The notes under the pieces were generated by a model. That model did no database searches. It saw nothing but the letters and a program-made list of their open reading frames with translations, and was not told where the DNA came from. Source: Berghia stephanieae (Eukaryota; Mollusca; Gastropoda; Nudibranchia; Aeolidiidae). Taken from it: 64,000 nt of DNA. Location of the stretch: positions 38,636,546 through 38,700,545 of the forward strand of contig CM067449.1 in assembly GCA_034508935.3 (NCBI GenBank), in the 5' to 3' direction. Each line of letters begins with the position of its first letter. Positions within the stretch are counted from its first letter, which is position 1. Of this stretch, positions 22,835 to 35,100 are shown one piece after another. A program made the position numbers and the translations under genes.

Positions 22835-25800
22835 ATCCCTCTCCTTCTATGCCTTTTCCTTGAACTGAGTGCTTCCTTCATAAAATATGCTGAAGAGCTG
22901 GATGCCTTATATAGCTTTTTGGGGTTTATTTATCATTTGTTTGGTAAATGTTTGACAGAGACAAGTGATTTCAGAAGAAGAATGAATCTGACTTGTGAGG
23001 TTCTTGTTGTCTTCTAAATATAGTAAGACAAGGGAAAAGTTCAAACGAAGATGCAAACAACATTTAACGCCTGTGTCTTGCCTAAGACAATCATAGTGAC
23101 ACACAATGTCTAGTGTGAGATCCATATTTCCCCCAATGGCCTTTCAATAATAATTATTATACATTGTATTCATTGAGCGCTCTAACCATTTCTTAAGGAA
23201 GTGCTCATAGTGCTTTACAGGGACATCAACACATCGATTTGGAAAAGAACAGTCTTTACGGTCTTAAGATGCTTTTTAAACATTTCATTTTATGAACAAT
23301 GCCATAATTCTTTTGGAAGTTTGTTCCAGAAGGTTGGGGGTTTCTAGAAGAAGAGCGTGTCCCATGATACACATAAAGCTCTTTCCTAGACTTAACTGGT
23401 TACTAAGGACATTACCCAGGTGTCTGTTTCAGACAATATTGCTGGAGAACTGGAAACCTTAAACAACTTATTTAGTTTATTAATCATCCCTTGGATGACT
23501 GTTCGCACATAGAAGTGATTTTAGATGAAGGATGATTGTAATTTATGAGGTACAGTAGTTCTGATTATAAAAAGTTTGTGTTTTAGGGGACATTGAAACC
23601 ATTGGAAGCAGAAAAAACTAAATCAAACGTTTGGTTTGTGTCGACAACTCACCAGTGTATAATAAGCAAATTATTTTTTAAATTTAACAAAAAAGAATAC
23701 ATAACAAGGGATATTTTAGACTAAAACCCTGTTTCAGCCATCAATATTAAAATAAAAAGGGTAATACAATTTGTAAAATGTGAAGAGATGAGTTGAAAAG
23801 TTATTAAAAAAAAGTCTTTCCTATTAACAGTTAAGTATTTACTTTGCAACATTATTCCTCTCTCATCAAGTCAACCGTATACACAGCACATTGAATTTTA
23901 CTCTAACCTGAAATCACACCTAAACATTTTCACCAGAAAAGCAGTAATAGTAATAGTGATGGGATTTGGGCTTCATTAAAGACGGAATTGCAATTGATGT
24001 TACTGCTTTCTTGGCGATAATGTTAAGACAGAAGTTATCATTATATAACAAAACAATGGGCAAAATTATGATATGAAAGAAATTCGGTCTCAGCATTAAA
24101 GAACAAATCAGTATAAGATAGCTCATACGGTAGAGTCACGCTCTCACCGGCCAGGCAGAGTTGTCATACCAATAAGGTCGCAAGTTCTAACCCCATCACC
24201 GCCGCGAAAAATTTTAATTCTGTATTGTCTTCTGGCACTTTTCTACTCACTTCATCTCTTATAAGAAGTAGTAGTGTGTGTGTGTGTGTGACAGTCAAGT
24301 CTTACCTTTGAGCCTCAACCTCGCCCCATCTACGTCCAGATGAATACAAGACTTTTCCTTTTCGTTCTTCATCACTGTCAGAATCCTGAAAGAATTCAAT
24401 AAAAATAGAGTGTTACACCTTCTATATATAAGCAACCAATATCAAACTTGTATTTCTAAAAAAAAAAAAAAAAAGTCATTTTTTCCAGGATGGATCAGGC
24501 CAGCAGATGGCAAAAGGATCTCTTCTGGTTAAAAAAAAATTCATCATTCCTCATCCCTTGAATGTGTCCAAATGCAAGAGAACCCAACAATTCTAAAAGC
24601 AGATATCATTTTCTGCTCAATGTCATTAATCCATAAATTTGGAAATGTACTCATATTTGAGTATTTTAGACAAATTGTATATCAAACTATGCAATTCCAA
24701 ACTTGTTGGCAACTCTGGGATTCAATAACACAATAACAGTGACTTTCAATTAAGTTGATTGTAATTCAATGGCCCACCTCTTTATAACTATGCCGAGAGC
24801 CCTGTCTCCTTGATCCACAGGGCAGAAAGTCCAATTCATAAGAGGATTTTTCTCTCCTTGATCTTGGAGGTGGTGGGGTGTCCACGTATACACGGAATGC
24901 ACGTCTCATACTCCTTTCAAAGATACCCTTTAAGTTTTCAGCCATGTATCCGAAATCTGAGGGGAAACGATAAAGAAAAAATGGTCTTTAAAATACCAAC
25001 CACAGGACATTTTAATGTTGTAACTATTACCGGTATAAATCTAGAAGTTTAACATTAATTTTCTTTTAAGTTAAAAAAATATTAGATACAGGGCTGCCAA
25101 CCCATAATGCAAGTACAATAGGATTAGACTGTTAAATCAGGATTTTGACTTTAAAATTTGCATTTTTTTTTTCACCAACTTACGTAACATTAAAAAAACT
25201 AGTAATATTATATTTGACCTTACATTTATTCTTGTCTCAGTCTATATAATGAAATAAAATACAACACTTTTATAAACAACATTATAAAACCTCCCAGATT
25301 AGTTATTTTACTTGTATAAACATCACACAATCATAAAGAAAAAGGTAAAAAAAACTCTTTGACGGCAACTGCAACCCTAACCATTTTAATTGCTATGCAT
25401 GCTATGAATTACTGTTACTAGGCTTGCATACTTGAAAGATAAAAAAAATGGTCATTTTCATGAGATAGCATATTTTAATCACCATTATCATATCATATTT
25501 TGAATCTCAAAGCGCATCAAAATATGAGAAATCAAACTGGTTGGCAAGCCTGCAATAGCTAGTAGATATCTCAATATCTTATTAGTAATCAACTTGCTTT
25601 ATCCGTCTCCTTACCAACTATAGGAAAATCGTCACATTCGTTACGATGAAACCAACATTTAAAAAATTCAAATTTCTTTTGTACATCATAATTTTTTTAA
25701 AAAATGAACGGTGTGTTGTAGAGAATGTTTTGCTATAGAAATTATTTATCGCAAAAACTTACTGTTATTGTATTTGAGTGATAAAAAACATATTTTTGTG

Positions 25801-26046
25801 TTAGTTGGGTGTGAAGTTTTGGGGAACATCCTGAAAATGGCTGGTAATGAGAGAGTTAAAGCCAGCCTTCAAAGCCTTTACTAATATTGTAATTTTTTAC
25901 CAAATAAGCAAGTGTAAAATAGTTGATTTATATTCCATTAAAAATTGTAAGTAATCTTGTTGACATCAAAAATAAGAACTCACCATGCACTGTTTCTGTG
26001 GCAATAATAACAATAATTTAAAATAATAATAATAATAATAATAATA

Positions 26047-26120
<74 letters not shown>

Positions 26121-29100
26121 CCTTTAATCAATTGCTTGGACAAATATAATAAGTATAAAAATGTGTGAATTTTATAGTTATATAATCATCATCTACAAAA
26201 TTGTTATCAAATCAAAAATGTCATTTCAATATTGCAAATTACACCTTCCAATGGATCTAAACTAAGTAAAAGTCTTTCTATGTCCTGAAAAATATCCTTT
26301 AATCATAATTTGTTCTGCTGTCAAGCGAAATAAGTTCAATTTGTATAAATTGAAGATTATTATTACTATCATTATAATTAACTCTCGCTTTACTGGCCAT
26401 TGTCAATTTTTTATACTGAAATGTAAACCTGACCCAACACACAAATTTAATTTTTAAACTAAAATTTAAAAGCAATAAGTACATACATAATTTTGTGAGT
26501 AAAACAAGCTATACAAAACAGCATTAAGTTCTTGTAATTATATTCAAGATTTTTCCTCAAATTTTATTATTATGAAACGAATCTGAATAAGAAAAATGTT
26601 GTTTGCATGCATCTTAACGAATGTGATGTTTTCCTACAGTTGGTAACGAAAGGGTTATTACATTAAAGTTCATCACTTTACTGACCACTATCCTTGCCAT
26701 GATACTCCAGACAATTGTCAAAGACCAGGTTGACTTGTCTCTCAAACTCATCAACGTCTTTGTAACCTCTTTCCTCTAATGTCCTCTCTATCTGGAGCAA
26801 GTCCATTGGCTCCTGAAGGTTCAAACAAAAAAAATAATTATATGATTAAACAAACTGTGAGAACAAATAATAATAGTAATAATGATAATAATAACAATAA
26901 TCAGTGATGCCAACAGAAAAAAAGGCGGGCTCAGGCTGCCTCCTACTAGGGGGTCCGGAGGCATGCCCCCCCCCCCCCGGAAATTTTTTTTTTAAGTGCC
27001 AAAATAAGGCTATCTGGGACTAATTCCCATGAATTTGGGAGCATTTATTATCCATTCAAAGACCAGGTGAAGGAGTCATAAAACTTAAAACTTTAAAAAA
27101 AAAATCTAATGTATATATTGCAGTTATATTTTTTGTGATATCACCATCATATTGCAAAGATTACAAGGATCATATTGTGTGATGGTTAAGGTAGCAGTTG
27201 TGGTGATGGTGATGTAAGTAATAGTATCAGAGACAGCAAACTAATAAAGATCCAAATCACAACAGAAAAATAGAGAACGCATGGTGTGGTGAAAGAATGA
27301 AGTTAAAAATAAACAGTAGAGAAAGAGCTCTAATATCTACGACCGCGCATGATCACAAGTGGAAGTTGCTTCGCTGATATGAAAATGTGTAAAAGTAAGC
27401 TTCGTTGTTTCAACGATTCGCTAAATTATAATTTCATTTTATTTTTGTTTTGTTTTTTGCGAACGAGAAAAAAAATGGGAGGAACCGAGGAAAAAAGGGA
27501 GGAACCTCCAAAAAAGAGGAATTCCTCGGATCCGCGGAAGATTGACATCACTGAATAATAATAATGATAATGATAATAATAATAATAACAATAATAATAA
27601 TAATAATTTACTACTTTTTATAATTTTACCGATAATAACAACAAAAGTGCAAAATAATGCTGTCTAAAGTTTTTCAATGATTGAAAGGAGCGGGCTATTA
27701 CTCTCTAGTAGTCAATCATTGATCACAAATTCTGAAAACTAAGTATTGAATAGAGATGAGTTAAAGTTTCTTTTAAAAACTACATCCAATTTTTTTCTTT
27801 TTAATGCTTACCGAGATGACATCGAAATAGTCTGAGGTGTTATTCTCCTCCACAGCTTCCCAGAAAGGCCAAGAGAATTCTTTATCTTTTAAATTGTACA
27901 ACACTGAAATAAAAAAAGATGGGGAATCCAATTAAGAGTATATCCACAGATTCCCTTGTAGGAATTAATATAAAGTTTGATTTTTTAAATTCCTTTAAAA
28001 AACAAAAAAACAAAAACAAAATTTAGACCAAAGGGTCCCTGGAGTTGGAGTTTCCTTCTCAGTTTCTATGGCGAGAAGAATCAATAATCTCTTTTCATTC
28101 TAAGGTAGGTCAATAATTGTAAAGAACTCAAATACTAAATTAAACTCTACACCAGATCTGCCCAGTTAACATAAAATTGAAATTTTCTTGAAAAAATAAC
28201 TCAAAAAGTTAAAGGAAAAAATGTTTGTATCATATAAAATTTTCAGCCATTTTTAAACAAGTCATAATTTTTAAGGATGGAGAGATCTTCATTTGGAGCC
28301 AAATCAACACTGATGTCAAATTAGTAAAAAAAAATCTTTTTAAAAATCAAAATATTGGAGTAAACACAATCTGTAATAGACATGAACTGAAAATTGGTTG
28401 GTTTGATGGTGGAACCTTTATGTTAAAAGGAAGAAAAGCGATCTAGTTTAGACTGTTACACTTGTGAGTAGTTTTAATACCCAGCTCCAAACTGATCAAA
28501 AGCAGTTTTTAAATCGAGCCTGAATGAAAGAAACTGACTGAAACATCGAAGAAAAATTTATAGCAAAATAAACATGTATACTCAAAAGTTGATAACAATC
28601 ACCTCGTCGTAGAGTGTAAGTCAGTTCTTCCACATCATCTTGATCAGCACCCCTGTTAAAAGAAGACAAATAACATTTACTATCACATCATATTCAAATA
28701 TTGAATCCAACCCAGTACAATGGTGACCATCTACTAGTGCAAGGAAAGGCACTTACTGCCAACACAAATCATTCCAAATAAGCAGCTTTCTAGGCTTGAA
28801 AAACTCGTTACAAAATACAGCAAAGAGATACCTCTCAAACCACAAACTTCAGCTTAACCCAACAATTTTTTTTTTCCTTACTTTTCATGAAAATGCTAGT
28901 TTTCTTTCAAATCCTTAAAAAAATTGAGCTTTAAATAAATATCCACTAAATGTGCTCAAAGCGCTTTACAAGGGGTCCCTGGTCAACAGCAACATTTAAC
29001 ATGTAGGCAGAACATTTTTCAGACAAAGACAGCGCTGTTAACAGCCAGGTACTCATTTTACACCTGAGTACGGTGAGAGAAAGTGAGTAAAGAGCCTTTT

Positions 29101-32100
29101 CCAAGGACTCAACTCGAACACAGGACCTTACGATCTGAAAGCGAGTGTCATACCACTAGACCACATAGCCGCACTTCATACTTTCTCTTTTCATGTATGA
29201 TATGGTTATACACAACAGCAAGATAAAACCATTTTCACCAAAAGTGTAATAATAGCAATGTGACCCAGGTATCAATGGTGAAAACTTATGATGTTAAGTT
29301 TGAGAAAAACCAAACTGTGTATTATAAAGGAACACAGAATATCATGTTTGAGCAATATTAACATTTATAAGTGTTCTATCAATATTAAAATGTAAACCTT
29401 AACTCTTTAATACCACTCTCACAGTTAAACTAAACAAAAATACCTGTCAAATTAGATGAAAGGGCAGCAATTGCAATTCATCCAGTAATATCTAAGCACC
29501 AATTCGCAAATAAACCATTGAAAAAAATGACAATAGTGAAAATGTAATACACAAAGTTGCCAATTCAGGACGCAAACACATTGAGTGTCATCTTTCTGAG
29601 TTCTGAACTCCAGTAAAAAGATATTATGTACTTACATTTTTTCTTTTTGCAGGTAAAATTGGAAAATATACTGAGGTTTATAACATATTGAATTCTGTAA
29701 ATAGGCTTGAAAAACTTGTTACAAAATACAGCAAAGACATACCTCTCAAACCACAAACTTCAGGTTAATCAAAAAATTTTTTTTTTTACTTTTCATGAAA
29801 ATGCTAGTTTTCTTTCAAATCATTAAAAAAATATAAATTGAGCTTTATATAAATATCCACATTGGCAACGTTGAATACACAATCAAATAGCATTTGTACA
29901 AAAATTAAAGACTGGTGCGTACTCATCCTGCTTTAAACCGTTCATCAACTCTGGTGGAATTTCTTTTCCCTCGGCGATCAGCCTGGCTCTCTCTTCCCTC
30001 AACTGTGCTCGCTTTGCCCTCTCTGTGATAATGAAAACGAATAAAGTGTGGAGAAATCCTAAGGCGAATATTACGCTTCCTGAAGGAATTTCACAAAAAT
30101 GAAAATATTCCAAGAGCCTGTGGCAGAATCAGACTTGTCATCAAAATGATACCAATCAGATCAAGTTTGGCTAAAAATGAATTCATATGTACATTTTACC
30201 CCATCAACCTATTATATTTTGAAACGGGGAAATGAAAACTTTTAACTAATCAAAAGGCCTTAAAGAATATGATACTTCTTTGGTCTAAAATTTAGATAAA
30301 CCAATTGTGTGTAGAACTTTGATGAAATATCATTTTTCAAAATGAGATATAATCAAATAAGATCTGGGATATTAGTGTTGGAAAGGTCTTTAAATTCAAT
30401 TTATTACCCACTAAAAATGAACCAGATATAAAGATAAAGAAGAATAAGTTGCCAATTAAGTCAATATAGAATTTCCTTAACCCTTTCCTTACTAATGCGA
30501 CTGGATGCGACATTACGGATTACTTGCTAATGCGACTGGATGCGACATTACCGATCACATGCTAATGGGACTGGATGTGTCTCTCGCGAACGGCCTCGTT
30601 TTAGCGTAACATAGCAACGAGCTCTCGAGAAACTTCGTTTCAGTGCGAAACCCACGTTTTTAATCTGGGTTTGACGATTCCGAATATCGAAACCGGATGT
30701 GTTTATTCAGTTTCGTTTTGAAACTGTGCCCAGTTGAAAATCAACACACTCCTTGTCAGCTATGCCTGGACGCAAGCGACGCTGCTATCAGTGTGCTGTG
30801 GATGGCATCAAAATGGCAAGTGGCAGAACAAGGGAGACCACGACAGGGTACCATTTGTGCAATATCCATCTTCATGTTATTCAAAATTTCATGAAAATTT
30901 TAAAAAGTGACAGAAAAACAGTAAGAAAGAACAAAAACACTGCCTTTTCATATCCGCTTTTTTCATTTTTTGGATTTTATTAATTTTTTACAAGACATTG
31001 TGGACAAGAAACCCAAACAAAGTATATATTTTCTTAAACTGCATTCTTTTGGCTTTAATATGGTGTATTAAATTTGATTCTAAATGAATTTGGTGTATTT
31101 TATATGATTGTTTAAAAAATATTAGTGTGTTTGAATTTAGAGTTATGTCCCTTGGCTTAGCAATTGGGGTGGATCTCTGAATTTCCCTTAGCAATTCAGC
31201 CTGACTTATGGTGAACCTGTTAGCAAGGAAAGGGTTAAGGCAAGTCAAAAGACTGGTTGCGAATAATAATAATAATAAAAAGATACTTGAGTATTTTCCA
31301 TGAACCAAACATCTTAAATTGCTAACGAAATACGTTATGAAAACAGTCAGTAAAAATTATAAATGGAAACAATATACATATTGCTAAAATATCTATCAAT
31401 TTATCATCTAAGACTTCTTGGGGTAAAAATCGTGTTGCACATTATATCAGCTGAGAAAATTGGATGGCCTGATGGTCGTCCATCCCATTGTGAACCAAAT
31501 ATGGAAATCTTAATGAGATTTGACACAGGCTTTTAGAAATCAGAGCTACGCAATGGGTGAAAACGGGGGCGGGGGGAACCCGAATTTCCATTTTAAAAAT
31601 ATGCATCAAGACAAAATGCATGTCTACTATTTCCATGTATTGCCATTTTAAAATGCTTTAAAATTGATGAAGATTCATCCATTCCTTGCAGCATTTAGCG
31701 ATTTTTATTTTAAAATTTGGTTGAGAAATCCTAATCTGGAGGTTAAAAAAAATATCAGAATTTGGCTAACTTAGGCAATGTCAGATTAGTATGGAGTCAA
31801 ACCCAGACTATAAAAGATTAAAAAGCTTATTCTTGTCTTCCTGTGAAAAAACAAACAAGCCCAAAAACAAAAAAAAAAAAAACAGATTATATATATATAA
31901 AAAAAGAAGCCTCTCAAAAAATATGTACCTTGTCTGGCCCTCTCCCTGTCTTCCCTCTGCTTTCTCTCCTCCTCTTCTTTCATCATTTGCCTCCTCTCTT
32001 CCTCTAACAAAGCACGTTGCTTCTCTTCTTCTTCTTCGGCCTCTCTTTTTAGGCGTTCCTGGAAAGTGTAAAATAAAGGCATTTAAGTCTGTGCCAAAAA

Positions 32101-35100
32101 AGATGGTTGAATATTGTATGGCAAGCATTGACAATATTTATTCCGTATTATAGTTCACTATAGTTAAAAGTATATAACATGTTTTGAGTAAGGACTAATT
32201 GATTTTTAATCACATAAATATGCATACAAAATTTTTGCATCAACATCTAATGACTATTTGTCAACCGACACAAAATTTAGAAAATTGGTTTCATGTTTTC
32301 ATATTTTCCCCCAAAACCGAGTATACATTTTTTTTACAACTAAAAAATAAAAAATAAAAAATGACATTTCATTTCAATAGGTAAAATGTAGAGGCTAATT
32401 CCCAACATCCGTTATCTGTGGTGACGTCAGATTTAACAGCTACTCAAAGTGCATCATTCCTCATCCCTTGAATGGGGTAAAATACGAGGACCAGAGCATT
32501 TCCAAAACTGATGCGATTTTATGCTTAATATCATTTCCCCTCTCTTTTGTAGATTTTGTACATTTGCTTATTCTGGACAACATTGCTTATCAAAATATGC
32601 AATTTCACACTGATTGGCAAACCTGTAATAAATACAGTGATCTTATGATTATGGAAAATTTCCACAAGGAATACGAGAACAAATACTATCACTAACATGT
32701 TCCTCCTCTTCCAATTTTTTCAACTCAAGACGATATGAGGATCTCTTGGGCATCATTTCCTCAGCACGCTTCTGCTTTGCTTTTTCCTGAAGTGAGACAA
32801 ATATTGTATTATTAAGTCAAATAATAGAATATTTAAAACAAGTAACAATGACAGAAGAATTCCATACTGCACGGATTCCAAGGAATGAATGAACCTTTAT
32901 ATTATAGTGGTGACCTGCAACAAAGGATAAACATAAAATCTGTCTTTTCTATGCCAAGAATCCCAATGTCAAGGAGGAAAACCAACCCCCTGAAAATGTT
33001 TAATTATTGGAAGTTTCCATGTCATTTTTTCGTCTTCATAATCTAATGTTTTATAAAAGGATTTGTTGTAAACTTATAAAAAAGATGTAAAAAAAAAACT
33101 CTACACTTGTGAGTACAGTAATAAATGCTATAAAAGACATCTGAAATTAACTGTTATTGGAAAGTTGGCAAATTGAGCAGAAACGTGTTTTTAAATTATC
33201 AAATAACATATATTTTACTTTTGAGTCCTGGGAAGAGACTTTTCACTCACATTTTCTCACCATACTGGAGGAACAAGAATACTAAGTGGGAAATAGCATT
33301 GTATTTGGTGAAAAAAATAAAGAAAGAAATTGTAATCACAGCCACAGGCATCATGTCTCCTCTTACACGTTAAGTGCCATTGTTGTAAAAGTAAAGCTCT
33401 TTAAACATACAAACTGCATCTCTGTAATGTTGTGGAATAGTATTGGACTCACTAAACACCTGAAAGTAGGTCTGAAGGTTCAAATCCGTAATAAGACATT
33501 TTGGGAGAGTCCGTTGTAAACATCCTTGTTCTGTTGGAGATGGATTTTAAGTTCTGAGGTTCTCCTGATGCAAAATTGTAAAGCACCAAGAGCATGGTGT
33601 TTACAGTGGATAAACTTCATAGATGCACTCATTCTTTTAACCCAATAATTTTTTTTACTTTTATTATAACACGGTTAAAACATCCAAATCTGGAGAAAAG
33701 GGTAAAAAAAAAAATCTGTCCAAACCTGGCATAGAAGTGGTAGGTCTGAATAGTATAAATAAAAGATAAAAAAACCCAACACAACCTAAAGGTCTGATTA
33801 GTATAAATGAAAGGTTTAAAAAAAACAAACAAAAAAATTCCTCACCATATCAGCAATGATGGAAGGCATCAGGGGTAGAAAGTCCTCCTTGATTATCTTT
33901 GCTAGCTGTCGCTCCTTGTATGATGCTTTCAGCTGTTGTGATAATGATGTCCACTGCTCCATGTCATTACAAACCAACTGCCAACGACTGTCGGGTTTGA
34001 CATCGGGAACTTTTTTTGTGTCTGGATACAATGGCACTTCCTCTGGGGCGGATAGCTTGTCTTTAGTCTTTGTTTCATCTGACACAGCTGGTTTGACAAG
34101 AAGACAGTTCTCATCAAATTCTTGCTTAACTTCCTCCTTGACCTCAACTTTATTTTCTCCATCTTTATCTTTTCCTTCCCCAACAGCTGCCACTCTATCT
34201 TCTTCCTCCTTGACTATTGCCTTCACTTCCTCTTCAATAGATTTTTGAATTTCTTCCTTAATTATTTCATTCCCTTCCGCCTCTGTGGCTTCCTTATATT
34301 CCTCAACACTTTCTTTTACATCCTCAATTATGGCTTTATTCACCTCTTCATCCAGCATCTCCTTCACTTCATCTTCAATCGCTGCCTTCACTTCCTCAAT
34401 TACTTCCCTAACAACATTATCTGTACTATTTTGAACAACTTCTCCAAGAATGTCATCTGCTTCCTCCTCCATAGCCTGTGTATATTCCTCAATTGCTTCT
34501 TCTACATTTTCCTTTGTAACCATTTGAATTACTTCTTCAATTATCAGGTCAGCTTCTTCTTCTGTTGCCATCTTATATTCTTCAATTGCTTCATTGACAT
34601 TTTCCTCTGTTAATTTTTGAACCACCTCTTCAATCACTAGGTCAGTTTCTTCTTCTGTAGATTTTTTATATTCTTCAATTGCTTCCTTAACATATTCCTC
34701 CAAGTTCTGATGAATAAATTCTTCAAGAATCTCATCTGCCTCCTCTTCTGTAGCCTTTTTATACTCTTCTATTGCTTCTTTCACATCTTCGGTGGTAGCG
34801 GCATTTACTACCTCTTCAAGAATCTGGTCTGCCTCCTCCTCTGTTGCTCTCTTGTATTCCTCAATGGTATTTCTCAAATCTACCTTGGAGATTTCGAGGA
34901 CAACTTCTTCAATGATTTGGCATGATTCTTCCTCTGTAGCAATCTTATATTCTTCAACGACTTCTTTAGTATTTTCCTCTGTAAATTTTTGAATGACTTC
35001 ATTCAACACATCTTCAGCCTCCTCCTCCATAGCTCTTTTATATTCCTCAATCACTTCTTTCATATCTTCCTCAGTCGCTTCATTTACAATTTGATCAATT

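Noticed and set aside
30753-30983. A host zinc-finger exon
   Set aside because: It lies inside TTAA-flanked inverted ends and fits the Cys-rich tail of piggyBac transposases.
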